Origin: Thiotrichaceae bacterium UBA7357
GTDB lineage: Bacteria; Pseudomonadota; Gammaproteobacteria; Eutrophobiales; Eutrophobiaceae
Direction: 5' to 3'
NCBI GenBank assembly: GCA_002470825.1
Contig: DKOR01000017.1
Coordinates: 1-64,000, forward strand
DNA: 64,000 nt
Below, piece by piece: positions 1 through 8,438 of the stretch. Made by a program: the position numbers and the translations under genes. The first letter of the stretch is position 1; each line of letters starts with the position of its first letter. Under the pieces are notes generated by a model. That model made no database searches and was not told the DNA's origin. It saw only the letters and a list, made by a program, of their open reading frames with translations.

Positions 1-81
1 TCATAATTTTAATTTATGTGTGATGTATCGTTAGTTATGATAACGTCTAATTTCATTGTAATATATATATATTCAAATATA

Positions 82-1410
82 GTGAAAAATAACAAAACAC
101 TTCATAGGATTATTGTAGTTGGTGGGGGCGCTGGCGGCCTTGAATTAGCAGCAAGACTCGGTAATAAGTTAGGGAAAAAGAAAAATGCCAAGATTACTCT
201 TGTCGATGCTACATTGACCCACTTATGGAAACCACTTCTACACGAAGTCGCAGCTGGCACCTTAAATTCATATGAAGATGAGCTAAGTTATCTTGCATTA
301 GCTCATAAAAATCACTTCCGTTTCAGACTTGGGCGCATGGATGGATTAGACAGAAAAAATAAAGAAATTAGTCTGTCTCCAACACTCGATAGTAATAATG
401 TTGAATATATTCCAAGGCGTACTTTCAAATATGATACCCTGATATTTGGTATTGGCAGTATAGCTAATGATTTTGGTATCCAAGGGATAAAAGAACATTG
501 CATGTTTTTAGATACTCGAGTTGAAGCAGATTTATTCCATCAATTTTTTTTCAAAAGTATTTATAAGGCGCATGCACAAAGATCGATAAGACGTGAAGGT
601 CAATTGAGGATTAGCATTGCTGGAGCTGGAGCAACCGGTGTTGAACTGTCTGCTGAATTACATGAAGCAATTAATCAATTATTCGAATTTGGTCTTGATG
701 GTTTTCCTAAGAAACATATAAAAATCACAATAATTGAAGCTTCAGAGAGAATATTACCTGCTCTCCCTCTGGAACTATCGAAAAAAACTACAAATATACT
801 CAATAAAATAGACATCGAAGTTTTAACAGGTCATCGCATCTGTGAAGCAACTGAATTAGGTTATGTTACTGACAAAAGTGGACTCATACCCTCAGAGATC
901 AAAATCTGGGCAGCAGGTATTAAAGCACCTGACTTTTTAGCAAAAATAGATGGACTTGAGACCAACGGCATTAATCAGCTCGTTGTCCAAGAAACACTTG
1001 AAACAACACATGATGAGAATATCTTTGCACTAGGTGATTGCGCCGCTTGTCTTATGAAGGGAAAAGATCAAAACGTACCACCTCGCGCACAAGCTGCTAA
1101 TCAACAAGCAACTATGTTAGTTAAAACAATAATTAATCGTATGAATAATAAACCCCTACCGATATATACTTATGTTGATTATGGTTCATTAATTAATCTG
1201 AGTAGATATTCAACTGTTGGTAATATGATGGGATATCTATGTGGGAAAAGAGCAGGCAGCATAATGATTGAAGGCATGTTGGCAAGATTCGTTTATTGGT
1301 CGCTTTATAAAACGCATCAAGTTGTTATCCAGGGTATTATACGCGTAACATTAATGACTGTCGCAAACATACTGACACAGAAAACAAAACCAAGAATGAA
1401 ACTCCACTAG
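82..1410 (+). CDS. ndh: Type II NADH dehydrogenase (NDH-2)
   Basis: Single-subunit flavoprotein that passes electrons from NADH to quinone at the inner face of the membrane without pumping protons. The sequence shows an N-terminal FAD-binding dinucleotide fold (GGGAGGLELA), a second NAD-binding fold (GAGATGVELSAEL) and the C-terminal flavin motif ALGDCAA. The last ~70 residues carry the hydrophobic and basic stretch that usually attaches NDH-2 to the membrane. I prefer the GTG at 82, because it puts the start about nine codons before the first glycine motif, as in the family. In-frame ATGs at 16 and 37 would add a hydrophobic leader that NDH-2 proteins do not have. No strong ribosome-binding site is visible for any of the three. 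It faces the convergent regulator gene with a 24-base gap. Confidence 0.88.
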   Translation: MKNNKTLHRIIVVGGGAGGLELAARLGNKLGKKKNAKITLVDATLTHLWKPLLHEVAAGTLNSYEDELSYLALAHKNHFRFRLGRMDGLDRKNKEISLSPTLDSNNVEYIPRRTFKYDTLIFGIGSIANDFGIQGIKEHCMFLDTRVEADLFHQFFFKSIYKAHAQRSIRREGQLRISIAGAGATGVELSAELHEAINQLFEFGLDGFPKKHIKITIIEASERILPALPLELSKKTTNILNKIDIEVLTGHRICEATELGYVTDKSGLIPSEIKIWAAGIKAPDFLAKIDGLETNGINQLVVQETLETTHDENIFALGDCAACLMKGKDQNVPPRAQAANQQATMLVKTIINRMNNKPLPIYTYVDYGSLINLSRYSTVGNMMGYLCGKRAGSIMIEGMLARFVYWSLYKTHQVVIQGIIRVTLMTVANILTQKTKPRMKLH

Positions 1411-1434
1411 ACAATCTATTATTTTCTTTTCGAT

Positions 1435-2838
1435 TTACAGATTATATTTTTTCATACGATATCGTAATGCCATTCTAGTAATATCAAGCTCTCGTGAAGC
1501 TTTAGACACGTTACGATTGGTTCGCTCTAAAGCTTGTTTTATCAAGTGTAATTCTGCTTCGCCCAAAGTTAGTTCCTCGTTCATGTCGTTCTCATCAGTT
1601 TTTGCATTATCTTTTTTATCAAGTCCAAGAACATCAATATCAAGCAAGCCACTACCATTTAACAAAATGGCGCGCTCAATCAAATGTTTCATCTCACGAA
1701 CATTACCTGGCCAAAGATAATCTTGTAAGGCATCACTAGCCTCATCTGTTAAACCATCAAACTCTAAACCATATCGTTTTGATGTCTGCTCAGAAAAATG
1801 ATTAGCTAGTAATAAAATATCATCCTCTCGCTCTCTTAATGCAGGCATTAAAAGAGAAATGACATTTAATCGATAGTAAAGGTCCTGCCGAAACTCTCCT
1901 TTGTTAGCTAATAATTCAATATCACGATTCGTCGCTGCAATAATCCATGCGGCTACTGGACGTTCCTGTGTTGTTCCAACCTTACGTAAGGTACGTCGTT
2001 CAAGGACTGCTAACAATTTGGATTGCAAATCTAATGGTAATTCACCAATTTCATCAAGAAATAAGACGCCATCTTCTGCCGCTTCAATTAAACCAGTATG
2101 CGCTACATGCGCGTTAGTAAAAGCACCTTTTTCATGACCGAACAATTCAGATTCGATCAGATCTTTTGGCAATGAAGCGCAATCAACATGCACAAATGGT
2201 TTTTCATATCGTTGACTGCTAGCGTGCAATAATCGTGCAATGACATCTTTGCCAGCTCCTGTTTCTCCTAATATTAAAACGGTTGGAGGAATAATTGAAC
2301 CAGCTTGAGTCAACTTCGATATTCGTTCAACCTGTCTCCTGACATCGTTTATCTTTTTACATTCACCTAAGAAATCGACGGTTTCGTTTGCGTGTTGTTC
2401 TCGTTTTGCTGAGTACGTCAGTTTTTGAGTTAATTCATTTTTATCAAAAACTTTTTCTACATTAATTAGCAACTCCTGAAGGTCAATAGGTTTTTTCAAA
2501 TAATCTGAGGCACCTAATTTCATTGCCGAAACTGCATCCTCTAACTCACCATATGCAGACATGACAAGCACTGCTGTATTTGGGTTGGATGACTTTATAT
2601 CAACAAGCAGATCAAGTCCTGAACCTTCAGGTAAACGCATATCGAGTAAAATTAAATCAGGGGTATGTTCACTAAATTCTCTTCTCGCTAACGCGAGAGT
2701 GCCCGCTAAAAAAACTATATAACCAGCTCGAACTAAATGTTTTTTTACAGCTTTTGCAAAGACTGCTTCATCTTCTACTATCAATATCTTTTTTTCAAGC
2801 ACAGGGACTTCAGCAGTTGTGACCAATGGTTCACTCAC
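1435..2838 (-). CDS. NtrC-family sigma-54-type response regulator
   Basis: Two-component response regulator with three domains. The receiver domain (about 17-130) has the phosphoacceptor Asp66 and Lys116. The AAA+ ATPase domain (about 155-395) has Walker A GETGAGKD at 191-198 and Walker B LFLDEIGE at 259-266. A Fis-type helix-turn-helix occupies the last ~45 residues. The loop that normally reads GAFTGA and touches sigma-54 reads GAFTNA at 238-243, so contact with sigma-54 may be altered. It overlaps the kinase gene upstream by 8 bases, so the two form one translationally coupled unit. No target promoter of the sigma-54 type was found nearby, so the regulon is unknown. GlrR, ZraR and AtoC are relatives, but none can be assigned. 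Confidence 0.9.
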   Translation of the reverse strand: MSEPLVTTAEVPVLEKKILIVEDEAVFAKAVKKHLVRAGYIVFLAGTLALARREFSEHTPDLILLDMRLPEGSGLDLLVDIKSSNPNTAVLVMSAYGELEDAVSAMKLGASDYLKKPIDLQELLINVEKVFDKNELTQKLTYSAKREQHANETVDFLGECKKINDVRRQVERISKLTQAGSIIPPTVLILGETGAGKDVIARLLHASSQRYEKPFVHVDCASLPKDLIESELFGHEKGAFTNAHVAHTGLIEAAEDGVLFLDEIGELPLDLQSKLLAVLERRTLRKVGTTQERPVAAWIIAATNRDIELLANKGEFRQDLYYRLNVISLLMPALREREDDILLLANHFSEQTSKRYGLEFDGLTDEASDALQDYLWPGNVREMKHLIERAILLNGSGLLDIDVLGLDKKDNAKTDENDMNEELTLGEAELHLIKQALERTNRNVSKASRELDITRMALRYRMKKYNL

Positions 2839-4342
2839 TTATACCGACCTCACTTTGATTATTTATTGGCGCACTAATTATTACTTCGGTTCCTTGTCCT
2901 TTTTTCACATTGAATTTTAAGTTCCAGCCATGTTTTTGACAAATTTTATACGCAATAGGAATACCTAGACCAGTACCAAAGCGTTTTGTAGATGGTCCCG
3001 GTTCAAAATTACTAGATTTAGGTTCAAATGGTAATCCAGGGCCACTATCCAAAATATTAATTTCGATATAATCCGCAGTATATGACAGTTTTATCTTAAT
3101 ATTACCAGATACGGGAGAGGCATCGACAGCATTTGCTAATAATGTGTATAGGGCTTGTTCCATCAGATCTGGATCTACTTTCAATAGTTGTGATGTCTCC
3201 CAACCACTCTTCTTAATCTTGATTTTTTTCTCAGTGATTTTATTAGTAAGTAAGCCTAAAGCAGCATCAATTAAATCAGACACTTTTGCTTTTGTTAAGT
3301 ATGGCTTTAATGGATGTAGATAGGAGACTAACGAGCTAACCCAACGACCTAGCCTGTCTATTGTTTCAATAATTGCTTCTTTCGATTCATTTATCTCTTC
3401 CTGATTTTGCGCATGCTCTAATAATTGTGCTGTAGCTCTAATACTTGCAAGAGGATTTCGGATATTATGTGCTACAACTGGTACTAAGACTCCTAAGGCA
3501 GCTTGTCTTTCATTCTCGATTAATGTCTTTCTATTCTCTACTAGCTCTATCGCCATTTTATTAATCGCTGTAGCCAAATCAGAAACTTCCTCCACACCTT
3601 CTTCTTCAATGAGATATTCCAAGTTGCCATGGCTTATCTTACCCGCACCAATCATTACATTAGCTATTGGCTTAATAAAATCTTTACGCATCACTTGTCT
3701 GGCATAAAGAACAATAATAAATGCTACTATTAAAGGTATCGGGATGATAAATGGCGCGAATTTTGTCCAAATCGATAACCTCTCACCTAATTTTTTATAT
3801 TTTTTTGTCAATAACCCCTTGAAAGTGTGATAACTGTTTTCAAATTTACCTTCCATCTGTCGGGCGAAAGCTGGATTTAAAATTTGTATTCTTGCAAACT
3901 GGTCTGCGACATATGGATTATTAAAAATATTATTCATATCAATCTGTATTTCACGATATGACAGATTTAATTTTTGAATCGCGTTGTCCGCTTCCCTTGA
4001 CCTAGAGTTTTGTCGTAACTCGTTAAAACGTTCTGAAATACTCCGTGAATATTCAGGATAAACATCAAATGCGTTAGAATCTTCCAAGACACGAGCACGT
4101 ATCATGACTTGGATTTGGGCGTAGAGTTCGCCCCTAATCTGCTCCGTGAGATATATCATCGTATTTATGCGAACAGATTCTGCTGTATTTTGATGCCAAA
4201 AATGTGCGGAAAGTCCGCCTAATAAACCTGTAACCGCAACCAAAAATAAAATTGCAACTTCATGAAGAAATAACAAGTTTTTTAAAGACTTAGGTCTACT
4301 AAATGCCATTCGATTAGTATAACTCAGAATGGTTCTTTTCAA
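2831..4342 (-). CDS. Membrane sensor histidine kinase
   Basis: Partner kinase of the downstream NtrC-type regulator. Two membrane segments (about 24-45 and 195-213) flank a ~150-residue, mostly helical periplasmic domain of the four-helix-bundle kind. A HAMP linker (about 214-270) follows. The dimerisation and phosphoacceptor box has His292 in VAHNIRNPLAS, and the ATPase domain has the N box around LLANAVDAS, a DSGPGLPF box and a GTGLGIPIA box. All catalytic boxes look intact. The start used is the first ATG. A second ATG 11 codons in (4309) would remove a short basic leader and is equally possible. The stimulus cannot be read from the sequence. Confidence 0.88.
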   Translation of the reverse strand: MKRTILSYTNRMAFSRPKSLKNLLFLHEVAILFLVAVTGLLGGLSAHFWHQNTAESVRINTMIYLTEQIRGELYAQIQVMIRARVLEDSNAFDVYPEYSRSISERFNELRQNSRSREADNAIQKLNLSYREIQIDMNNIFNNPYVADQFARIQILNPAFARQMEGKFENSYHTFKGLLTKKYKKLGERLSIWTKFAPFIIPIPLIVAFIIVLYARQVMRKDFIKPIANVMIGAGKISHGNLEYLIEEEGVEEVSDLATAINKMAIELVENRKTLIENERQAALGVLVPVVAHNIRNPLASIRATAQLLEHAQNQEEINESKEAIIETIDRLGRWVSSLVSYLHPLKPYLTKAKVSDLIDAALGLLTNKITEKKIKIKKSGWETSQLLKVDPDLMEQALYTLLANAVDASPVSGNIKIKLSYTADYIEINILDSGPGLPFEPKSSNFEPGPSTKRFGTGLGIPIAYKICQKHGWNLKFNVKKGQGTEVIISAPINNQSEVGISE

Positions 4343-4494
4343 CCAAAAAATTGGATGATATTAACCAAAAAATATCAAAGTTATTTAAATAAAATAAGAT
4401 AAATTCTCTATATCATTGTATTTATTGATTATTTTAATTTAACCTTTAGTTGGCATGATAGATGGATAGTAGTAAGTGCACATTATATTTGTGT

Positions 4495-4513
4495 CCCAAT
4501 AATTTGGGTTTTT
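4495..4513 (+). promoter_or_regulatory. Hairpin plus short T-run in the pqqA leader
   Basis: CCCAA at 4495-4499 pairs with TTGGG at 4504-4508 around a four-base loop and is followed directly by five T. It lies 28 bases before the pqqA start. It could act as a weak intrinsic terminator or attenuator, or mark the pqqA mRNA 5' end. The stem is only 5 bp, so the role is uncertain. Confidence 0.35.
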
Positions 4514-4541
4514 CTAACAATAACATTTGAGGAGAGTTACT

Positions 4542-4616
4542 ATGAAATGGGATACTCCAGAATACAGTGACATTCGTTTTGGTTTTGAAGTCACAATGTA
4601 CATCAACAACAAGTAA
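4542..4616 (+). CDS. pqqA: PQQ precursor peptide PqqA
   Basis: Encodes a 24-residue peptide whose core FGFEVTMYI is the hallmark of PqqA. Glu16 and Tyr20 are the pair that PqqE crosslinks to make the cofactor pyrroloquinoline quinone. GAGGAG at 4529-4534 lies 7 bases before the ATG, a very strong ribosome-binding site as expected for a peptide needed in large amounts. A strong hairpin terminator follows 24 bases after the stop, so it is a monocistronic unit. No pqqB, C, D, E or F is present in this window, so the biosynthetic genes must lie elsewhere or the gene is an extra copy. Its small size makes it easy for gene callers to miss. Confidence 0.93.
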   Translation: MKWDTPEYSDIRFGFEVTMYINNK

Positions 4617-4639
4617 TTGTTGACAAAGCTGAAGTAGAA

Positions 4640-4663
4640 AAAGGGTCGCAAGACCCTTTTTTT
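4640..4663. terminator. Bidirectional intrinsic terminator
   Basis: GGGTC (4643-4647), loop GCAA, GACCC (4652-4656), flanked by an A-run on the left and a T-run on the right. It therefore works on the plus strand for pqqA and on the minus strand for the convergent cytochrome b561 gene. Confidence 0.88.
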
Positions 4664-4687
4664 ATCTAACAAAATTAACCTTGATTT

Positions 4688-5218
4688 TCAGTTAAACCAC
4701 ATTCTCCTAAACAATTCAGTTTCGTTTTTCTTAACGTGATATGCCACACCAGAAATATGTATGAAGAGCAAAATAACTAAACAAATAGCGCTAACTTCAT
4801 GTATCTGGCTAAATAACTCATTTAACTCAGGATTTTTCGAACTCCATCTAGGCAATGGTATACCCCAAAATTTTGTTTTATAGCTAGTAAATGAAGATGA
4901 GATATAACCTGATACAGGTTGAATAAACATCATCAAATACAATAATTGATGTGTTGCTTTAGCCAGTTTTTGATGTGTTGCGGACACCATGTTTGGTAAC
5001 GGTGGTGATTTATTAATGAGCTTCGACACTAACCTGATAACAACTAATAGAGCCAAAGTCAGGCCTATTGATTTATGCAGCGTAAAGAACCAAGTACGCT
5101 CTTCTGAGCCTTTAGGCAAATCAGACATATAAACACCCATACAAATCATAGCGATTATCATAATGGCCATAAGCCAATGAATGATTATTGCTATTTTACT
5201 GTAGCGCTGAATTTCCAT
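4688..5218 (-). CDS. Cytochrome b561 family protein
   Basis: Four-helix inner-membrane b-type cytochrome of the bacterial b561 (CybB/YodB) family, which moves electrons between quinone and other carriers. The N-terminus YSKIAIIIHWLMAI is the family's first helix with its haem-ligand histidine. Further histidines occur in the later helices (LHKSIGLTL, QIHEVSAI, FIHISGVAYH). I use the ATG at 5218, giving 176 residues, rather than the one 21 codons upstream, because the family begins a few residues before the first helix. It is convergent with pqqA and shares its terminator. A functional link to PQQ enzymes is possible but not shown. Confidence 0.85.
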   Translation of the reverse strand: MEIQRYSKIAIIIHWLMAIMIIAMICMGVYMSDLPKGSEERTWFFTLHKSIGLTLALLVVIRLVSKLINKSPPLPNMVSATHQKLAKATHQLLYLMMFIQPVSGYISSSFTSYKTKFWGIPLPRWSSKNPELNELFSQIHEVSAICLVILLFIHISGVAYHVKKNETELFRRMWFN

Positions 5219-5394
5219 AATATTCAATATATCCCAAGTGTTAATCTCTCTCAAATTGTAATTCGTTAAACTATCTCGCATTTAGCCATTGATATTATGG
5301 CAATACTATCCCAATATTATACATTGATGAAATTTAAGCATTGTCTAAATTTGCATAGTTCGTCATAGATCTCAAAGGAATTACACATCACATA

Positions 5395-5967
5395 ATGAAA
5401 ATAATAACGCGCCATTTTCTCATTCTTGCTTCATTATTGATATTTAGTCTTTGCATAATGACTCCTCTGCATGCTAATGAGTATCAATTATTAATATCAA
5501 AGAAAAAAAATGAGCTTATTGTTAAAAGTTCTGGTCAAATAGTGAAGAAATATTATATTGCTAGTGGCAAAGGTGGTGAAGGTACCAAACGTCTACGTGG
5601 TGACAGTAAAACACCTTTGGGTATGTATCAAGTAGCTAGTGTTAAAGAGAGCAGTCGCTTTCATTTTTTTATTCAGTTGGATTATCCAAACCTACTCGAT
5701 GCTTGGTATGGTTATAAAAATAATATTATTGATGCTAATAATTTTAAACGTATCGCTACCGCATACAACAAACGTGAAGTGCCACCACAAGATACTGAAT
5801 TAGGTGGCTTCATCGGAATACATGGCATAGGTATTACTAATGAAGAAAAATTAAATATTCATGAGTCCTTCAATTGGACAGACGGCTGCATTGCTTTAAC
5901 TAATGAAGGAATTAATGATTTGAAAAAGTTTGTGCTCATTGGCACTCAAGTAATAATTAGAGAATAA
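5395..5967 (+). CDS. L,D-transpeptidase (YkuD family), exported
   Basis: Periplasmic enzyme of the ErfK/YbiS/YkuD type, which makes 3-3 crosslinks in peptidoglycan or attaches proteins to it. The N-terminal signal peptide probably ends after ATPLHA-like sequence near residue 27. The catalytic signature is complete, with His143-Gly144 (IGIHGIG) and Cys165 in TDGCIAL. At 190 residues it is a minimal single-domain version without a LysM or peptidoglycan-binding module. It is the first gene of a same-strand run that continues with a lipoprotein and a proton-channel cassette, 51 bases apart from the next gene. AAAGGA lies about 15 bases before the ATG, a looser spacing than usual. Confidence 0.88.
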   Translation: MKIITRHFLILASLLIFSLCIMTPLHANEYQLLISKKKNELIVKSSGQIVKKYYIASGKGGEGTKRLRGDSKTPLGMYQVASVKESSRFHFFIQLDYPNLLDAWYGYKNNIIDANNFKRIATAYNKREVPPQDTELGGFIGIHGIGITNEEKLNIHESFNWTDGCIALTNEGINDLKKFVLIGTQVIIRE

Positions 5968-6018
5968 TCAACTAGTGTTAATTAAAAGAAATCGTAATTT
6001 TTTGCTACTTCTTGCATC

Positions 6019-6522
6019 ATGAAAAGAATATTTTCTTCTGTTAAATTCAATCAATTAACAATACGGACTATTGTTCTATGTCTGTTTGTATTACTCTGTG
6101 GTTGTGCAAATGAATATGAGCAAATCTATGAAAAAAAATCAAAAAAAACCTTTGCCAATGTGATCCAGGATGCAGAATTTGCAATAACTGAAAATAATTT
6201 TAGAATAACAAATCGGCTTCATATAGGAAAAGCTATTAAAGAACGTGGTAATATCGATTTTCCACAAAATGAAGTGATACTATTTTGCAATCTCACCATC
6301 GCAGAAGAAATGTTGAGGATTGAACCTCGCTATATTAATTATTGTCCATACAAAGTAACAGTCACTGACTCTAATGAGTATGTAACAATAGCTACACGAT
6401 TATTGCCGCTAGAAACGAATAATTCGAAAATGAGCACAGTGTTTGAAACTATTAATAAAATACTCCGTTCGGTGGTAGAATATGCAGCATCGGAAGACCC
6501 GTTTATTTTAGACAAAATTTAA
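6019..6522 (+). CDS. Putative lipoprotein with DUF302-like domain
   Basis: The N-terminus has a basic start, a hydrophobic core and a lipobox (LLCGC at about 26-30), so the mature protein is probably lipidated. The rest resembles the DUF302 fold: a segment of the type 'FANVIQDAEFAITENNF', then a cysteine-bearing strand VILFCNL and the conserved stretch YINYCPYKVTV. DUF302 proteins are small, of unclear function and often linked to thiol or redox processes. Two cysteines remain in the mature part. It is 18 bases upstream of the MotA/TolQ/ExbB-like gene and probably co-transcribed with it. Confidence 0.6.
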   Translation: MKRIFSSVKFNQLTIRTIVLCLFVLLCGCANEYEQIYEKKSKKTFANVIQDAEFAITENNFRITNRLHIGKAIKERGNIDFPQNEVILFCNLTIAEEMLRIEPRYINYCPYKVTVTDSNEYVTIATRLLPLETNNSKMSTVFETINKILRSVVEYAASEDPFILDKI

Positions 6523-6540
6523 AAAGGTTATTATTACATA

Positions 6541-7284
6541 ATGAAAGTACATCATGAGCATAATCTTTTACTTCGATGGCTAATTTTAACTGGCCTTATC
6601 ATGTTTGCTTTAATAGTTGCATGGAATGAGGGAATCATTACTGCACTATTCAGTGTCGATCAAAGTAATATTTGCTGGGTGATCGCATTGGCATACCTGT
6701 TAGTCACTCTGCACTGTGCAAGAAGAATTTATATGCTTTCATTACAAGCAAACCTGTCTATTCAAATTAACGATATTATTAAAAAGGAAGTTAAGCTTGA
6801 TTTAGCGATCAACAAAGAGGAGATTTCGATTAATTCAAATGTTAAACTGCCTGACTGTTTCATGTCTGAGTATATTCGAGATCTTCATTATCGATATAAT
6901 AATAAAACTAGTGCAGAAGATTTGATTTCATCCACCGATTTAGTTGACGTTTATGAATCACGTTTGAAAGGTCCCCAAGAAATTGGTTGGTTTGTTTCTG
7001 ATATGATGTTGAAACTAGGTCTCCTTGGCACTATTGTCGGATTTATATTCATGCTTGGTTCAGTTGCGAATATTGCCGATTTTGATGTTAGTGGAATGCA
7101 AAAAATATTGAAACATATGAGTAATGGTATGGGTACTGCCTTGTATACGACACTTGCAGGGTTGACCTGCAGTCTTTTATCAGCAACTCAATATCATATG
7201 CTAGATAGACATGCGGATGAACTTATAGAACTAACTCGTCACCTCACACAGGTCCATATCATTCCAAAGATCATAGGGAATTAA
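6541..7284 (+). CDS. MotA/TolQ/ExbB-type proton channel subunit
   Basis: Inner-membrane protein with four predicted helices (about 10-28, 43-60, 157-178 and 196-215) and a cytoplasmic segment of ~95 residues between helices 2 and 3, the MotA-like layout. The last two helices carry the family core: KLGLLGTIVGFIFML followed by GMGTALYTTLAGLTCSLL. In this family such subunits form a pentamer around a dimer of a TolR/ExbD/MotB-like protein and use ion flow to move it. The next gene, 7 bases downstream, encodes such a single-pass partner. It has no long cytoplasmic tail, unlike ZorA. The substrate of the force is unknown, but the neighbouring VWA-FHA protein is the natural candidate. Confidence 0.8.
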   Translation: MKVHHEHNLLLRWLILTGLIMFALIVAWNEGIITALFSVDQSNICWVIALAYLLVTLHCARRIYMLSLQANLSIQINDIIKKEVKLDLAINKEEISINSNVKLPDCFMSEYIRDLHYRYNNKTSAEDLISSTDLVDVYESRLKGPQEIGWFVSDMMLKLGLLGTIVGFIFMLGSVANIADFDVSGMQKILKHMSNGMGTALYTTLAGLTCSLLSATQYHMLDRHADELIELTRHLTQVHIIPKIIGN

Positions 7285-7291
7285 TTAAGCG

Positions 7292-7885
7292 ATGAGTATT
7301 AAAGATCGTCTTAGGTCTGACCCCTTTACAGACCTTTTGTTTAATGCACTCTTGGGCTTTACGTTTTTGTTTTTAGTTGCCATCATGTTTATGAATCCTG
7401 AAGCAAAATCTGGAATTATTGATCCCAAAGCAGAATATATATTAACTATAACATGGGAAGATAATAGTCCTGATGACGTCGATGTTTGGGTTGAAGATCC
7501 CGAAGGGCAAATACTTTGGTTTAGAACTCCTGAAGCGGGATTATTGCACCTTGACCGTGATGATAGGGGTTTGGTCAATGACATCATCACCATTGCAGGC
7601 AAAGAAATTCAAAATCCGCTAAATCAGGAAGTAGTAACGCTGAGAGGGGTGGTTAAGGGTGAATATATAGTCAACCTTCACTATTATGCTTCCGAAACGA
7701 AAACTCCTGTTGATGTTAAGGTTCGATTGGTGAAAGTAAACCCTAAATTAGAAGTCATCTACTATGGTTCTGTTAACTTGGAAAAAAGAGGTGATGAAAA
7801 AACAGCTGTCAGATTTAAAATTGGTGGCGATGGCAGCGTCTATGGAATAAATTTTCTACCAAAATCTCTTGTAGAACTTGGATAA
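7292..7885 (+). CDS. TolR/ExbD-like single-pass protein with DUF2135-like domain
   Basis: A short cytoplasmic N-terminus is followed by one membrane helix (about 14-34) that starts with Asp14 in the setting PFTDLLFNALLGF. This matches the helix of ExbD, TolR and MotB, whose Asp carries the proton. The periplasmic part is not the usual ExbD/TolR domain. It is a beta-rich domain with DVDVWVEDPEG at about 62-72, reminiscent of the DUF2135/YfaP family. That family's DVDLW-type motif is familiar, but its function is not known. It is almost fused to the channel gene upstream (7-base gap). The combination of a stator-like helix with this domain is unusual. Confidence 0.6.
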   Translation: MSIKDRLRSDPFTDLLFNALLGFTFLFLVAIMFMNPEAKSGIIDPKAEYILTITWEDNSPDDVDVWVEDPEGQILWFRTPEAGLLHLDRDDRGLVNDIITIAGKEIQNPLNQEVVTLRGVVKGEYIVNLHYYASETKTPVDVKVRLVKVNPKLEVIYYGSVNLEKRGDEKTAVRFKIGGDGSVYGINFLPKSLVELG

Positions 7886-7911
7886 AAAATAAAAACACTG
7901 GAGAAAAAATT

Positions 7912-8424
7912 ATGATACTGGGTATAACTGGCATAATTTCAGCCTATATTTTAATTGGTTTACTTCTACTTAGCATCAATCTTTACTCTAAGTGGTCATG
8001 GAAAGTAAAAGCAACGAGCATAATAATCACATCAGCGTTCTACATTATAACTTATTTTTCGTTTCCTCCATTAATCGGTTGGCCCACAACTGAGAAATTA
8101 CCACCACAATTTCGTTTAATCTCAGCGCATGTAGAACAACCAAGTAAGGAAACCGGAAAAAAAGGCTTCATCTATCTCTGGATATCTGAGATTGAAAACA
8201 TGTCAAGCACATACGCACCGCGTGCTTATGAACTAGAGTATTCAAATGAATTGCATGAAAAAATCATCAACGTAAAGTCAAAATTAGATAAGGACATTGC
8301 ACAATTAGGAGAATTTAAAGAACCTGACGATACAATGAATCAAGTAAATGAACAACGGCGTGGTGTCAAGTCAGTCTATATTGAATTTTATGATCTACCA
8401 GATCCTCTTTTCCCGGAAAAATAG
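7912..8424 (+). CDS. Small membrane protein of unknown function
   Basis: I do not recognise a family. Two N-terminal membrane segments (about 1-24 and 33-52) are followed by ~115 soluble residues, rich in charged residues, ending near FYDLPDPLFPEK. A GGAG ribosome-binding site lies about 10 bases before the ATG. It sits 26 bases after the TolR/ExbD-like gene and 14 bases before the VWA-FHA gene, so it is very probably part of the same operon and perhaps a structural subunit of the same complex. Confidence 0.7.
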   Translation: MILGITGIISAYILIGLLLLSINLYSKWSWKVKATSIIITSAFYIITYFSFPPLIGWPTTEKLPPQFRLISAHVEQPSKETGKKGFIYLWISEIENMSSTYAPRAYELEYSNELHEKIINVKSKLDKDIAQLGEFKEPDDTMNQVNEQRRGVKSVYIEFYDLPDPLFPEK

Positions 8425-8438
8425 GACACACAGAATAA

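Noticed and set aside
16..81. Hydrophobic N-terminal extension of the NADH dehydrogenase
   Set aside because: The family starts just before the flavin loop and GTG at 82 fits this. The upstream part looks like non-coding AT-rich sequence.
4450..4466. TTGGCATGATAGATGG upstream of pqqA as a sigma-54 promoter
   Set aside because: The -24 half (TGGC) is acceptable, but the expected TTGC at -12 is absent.
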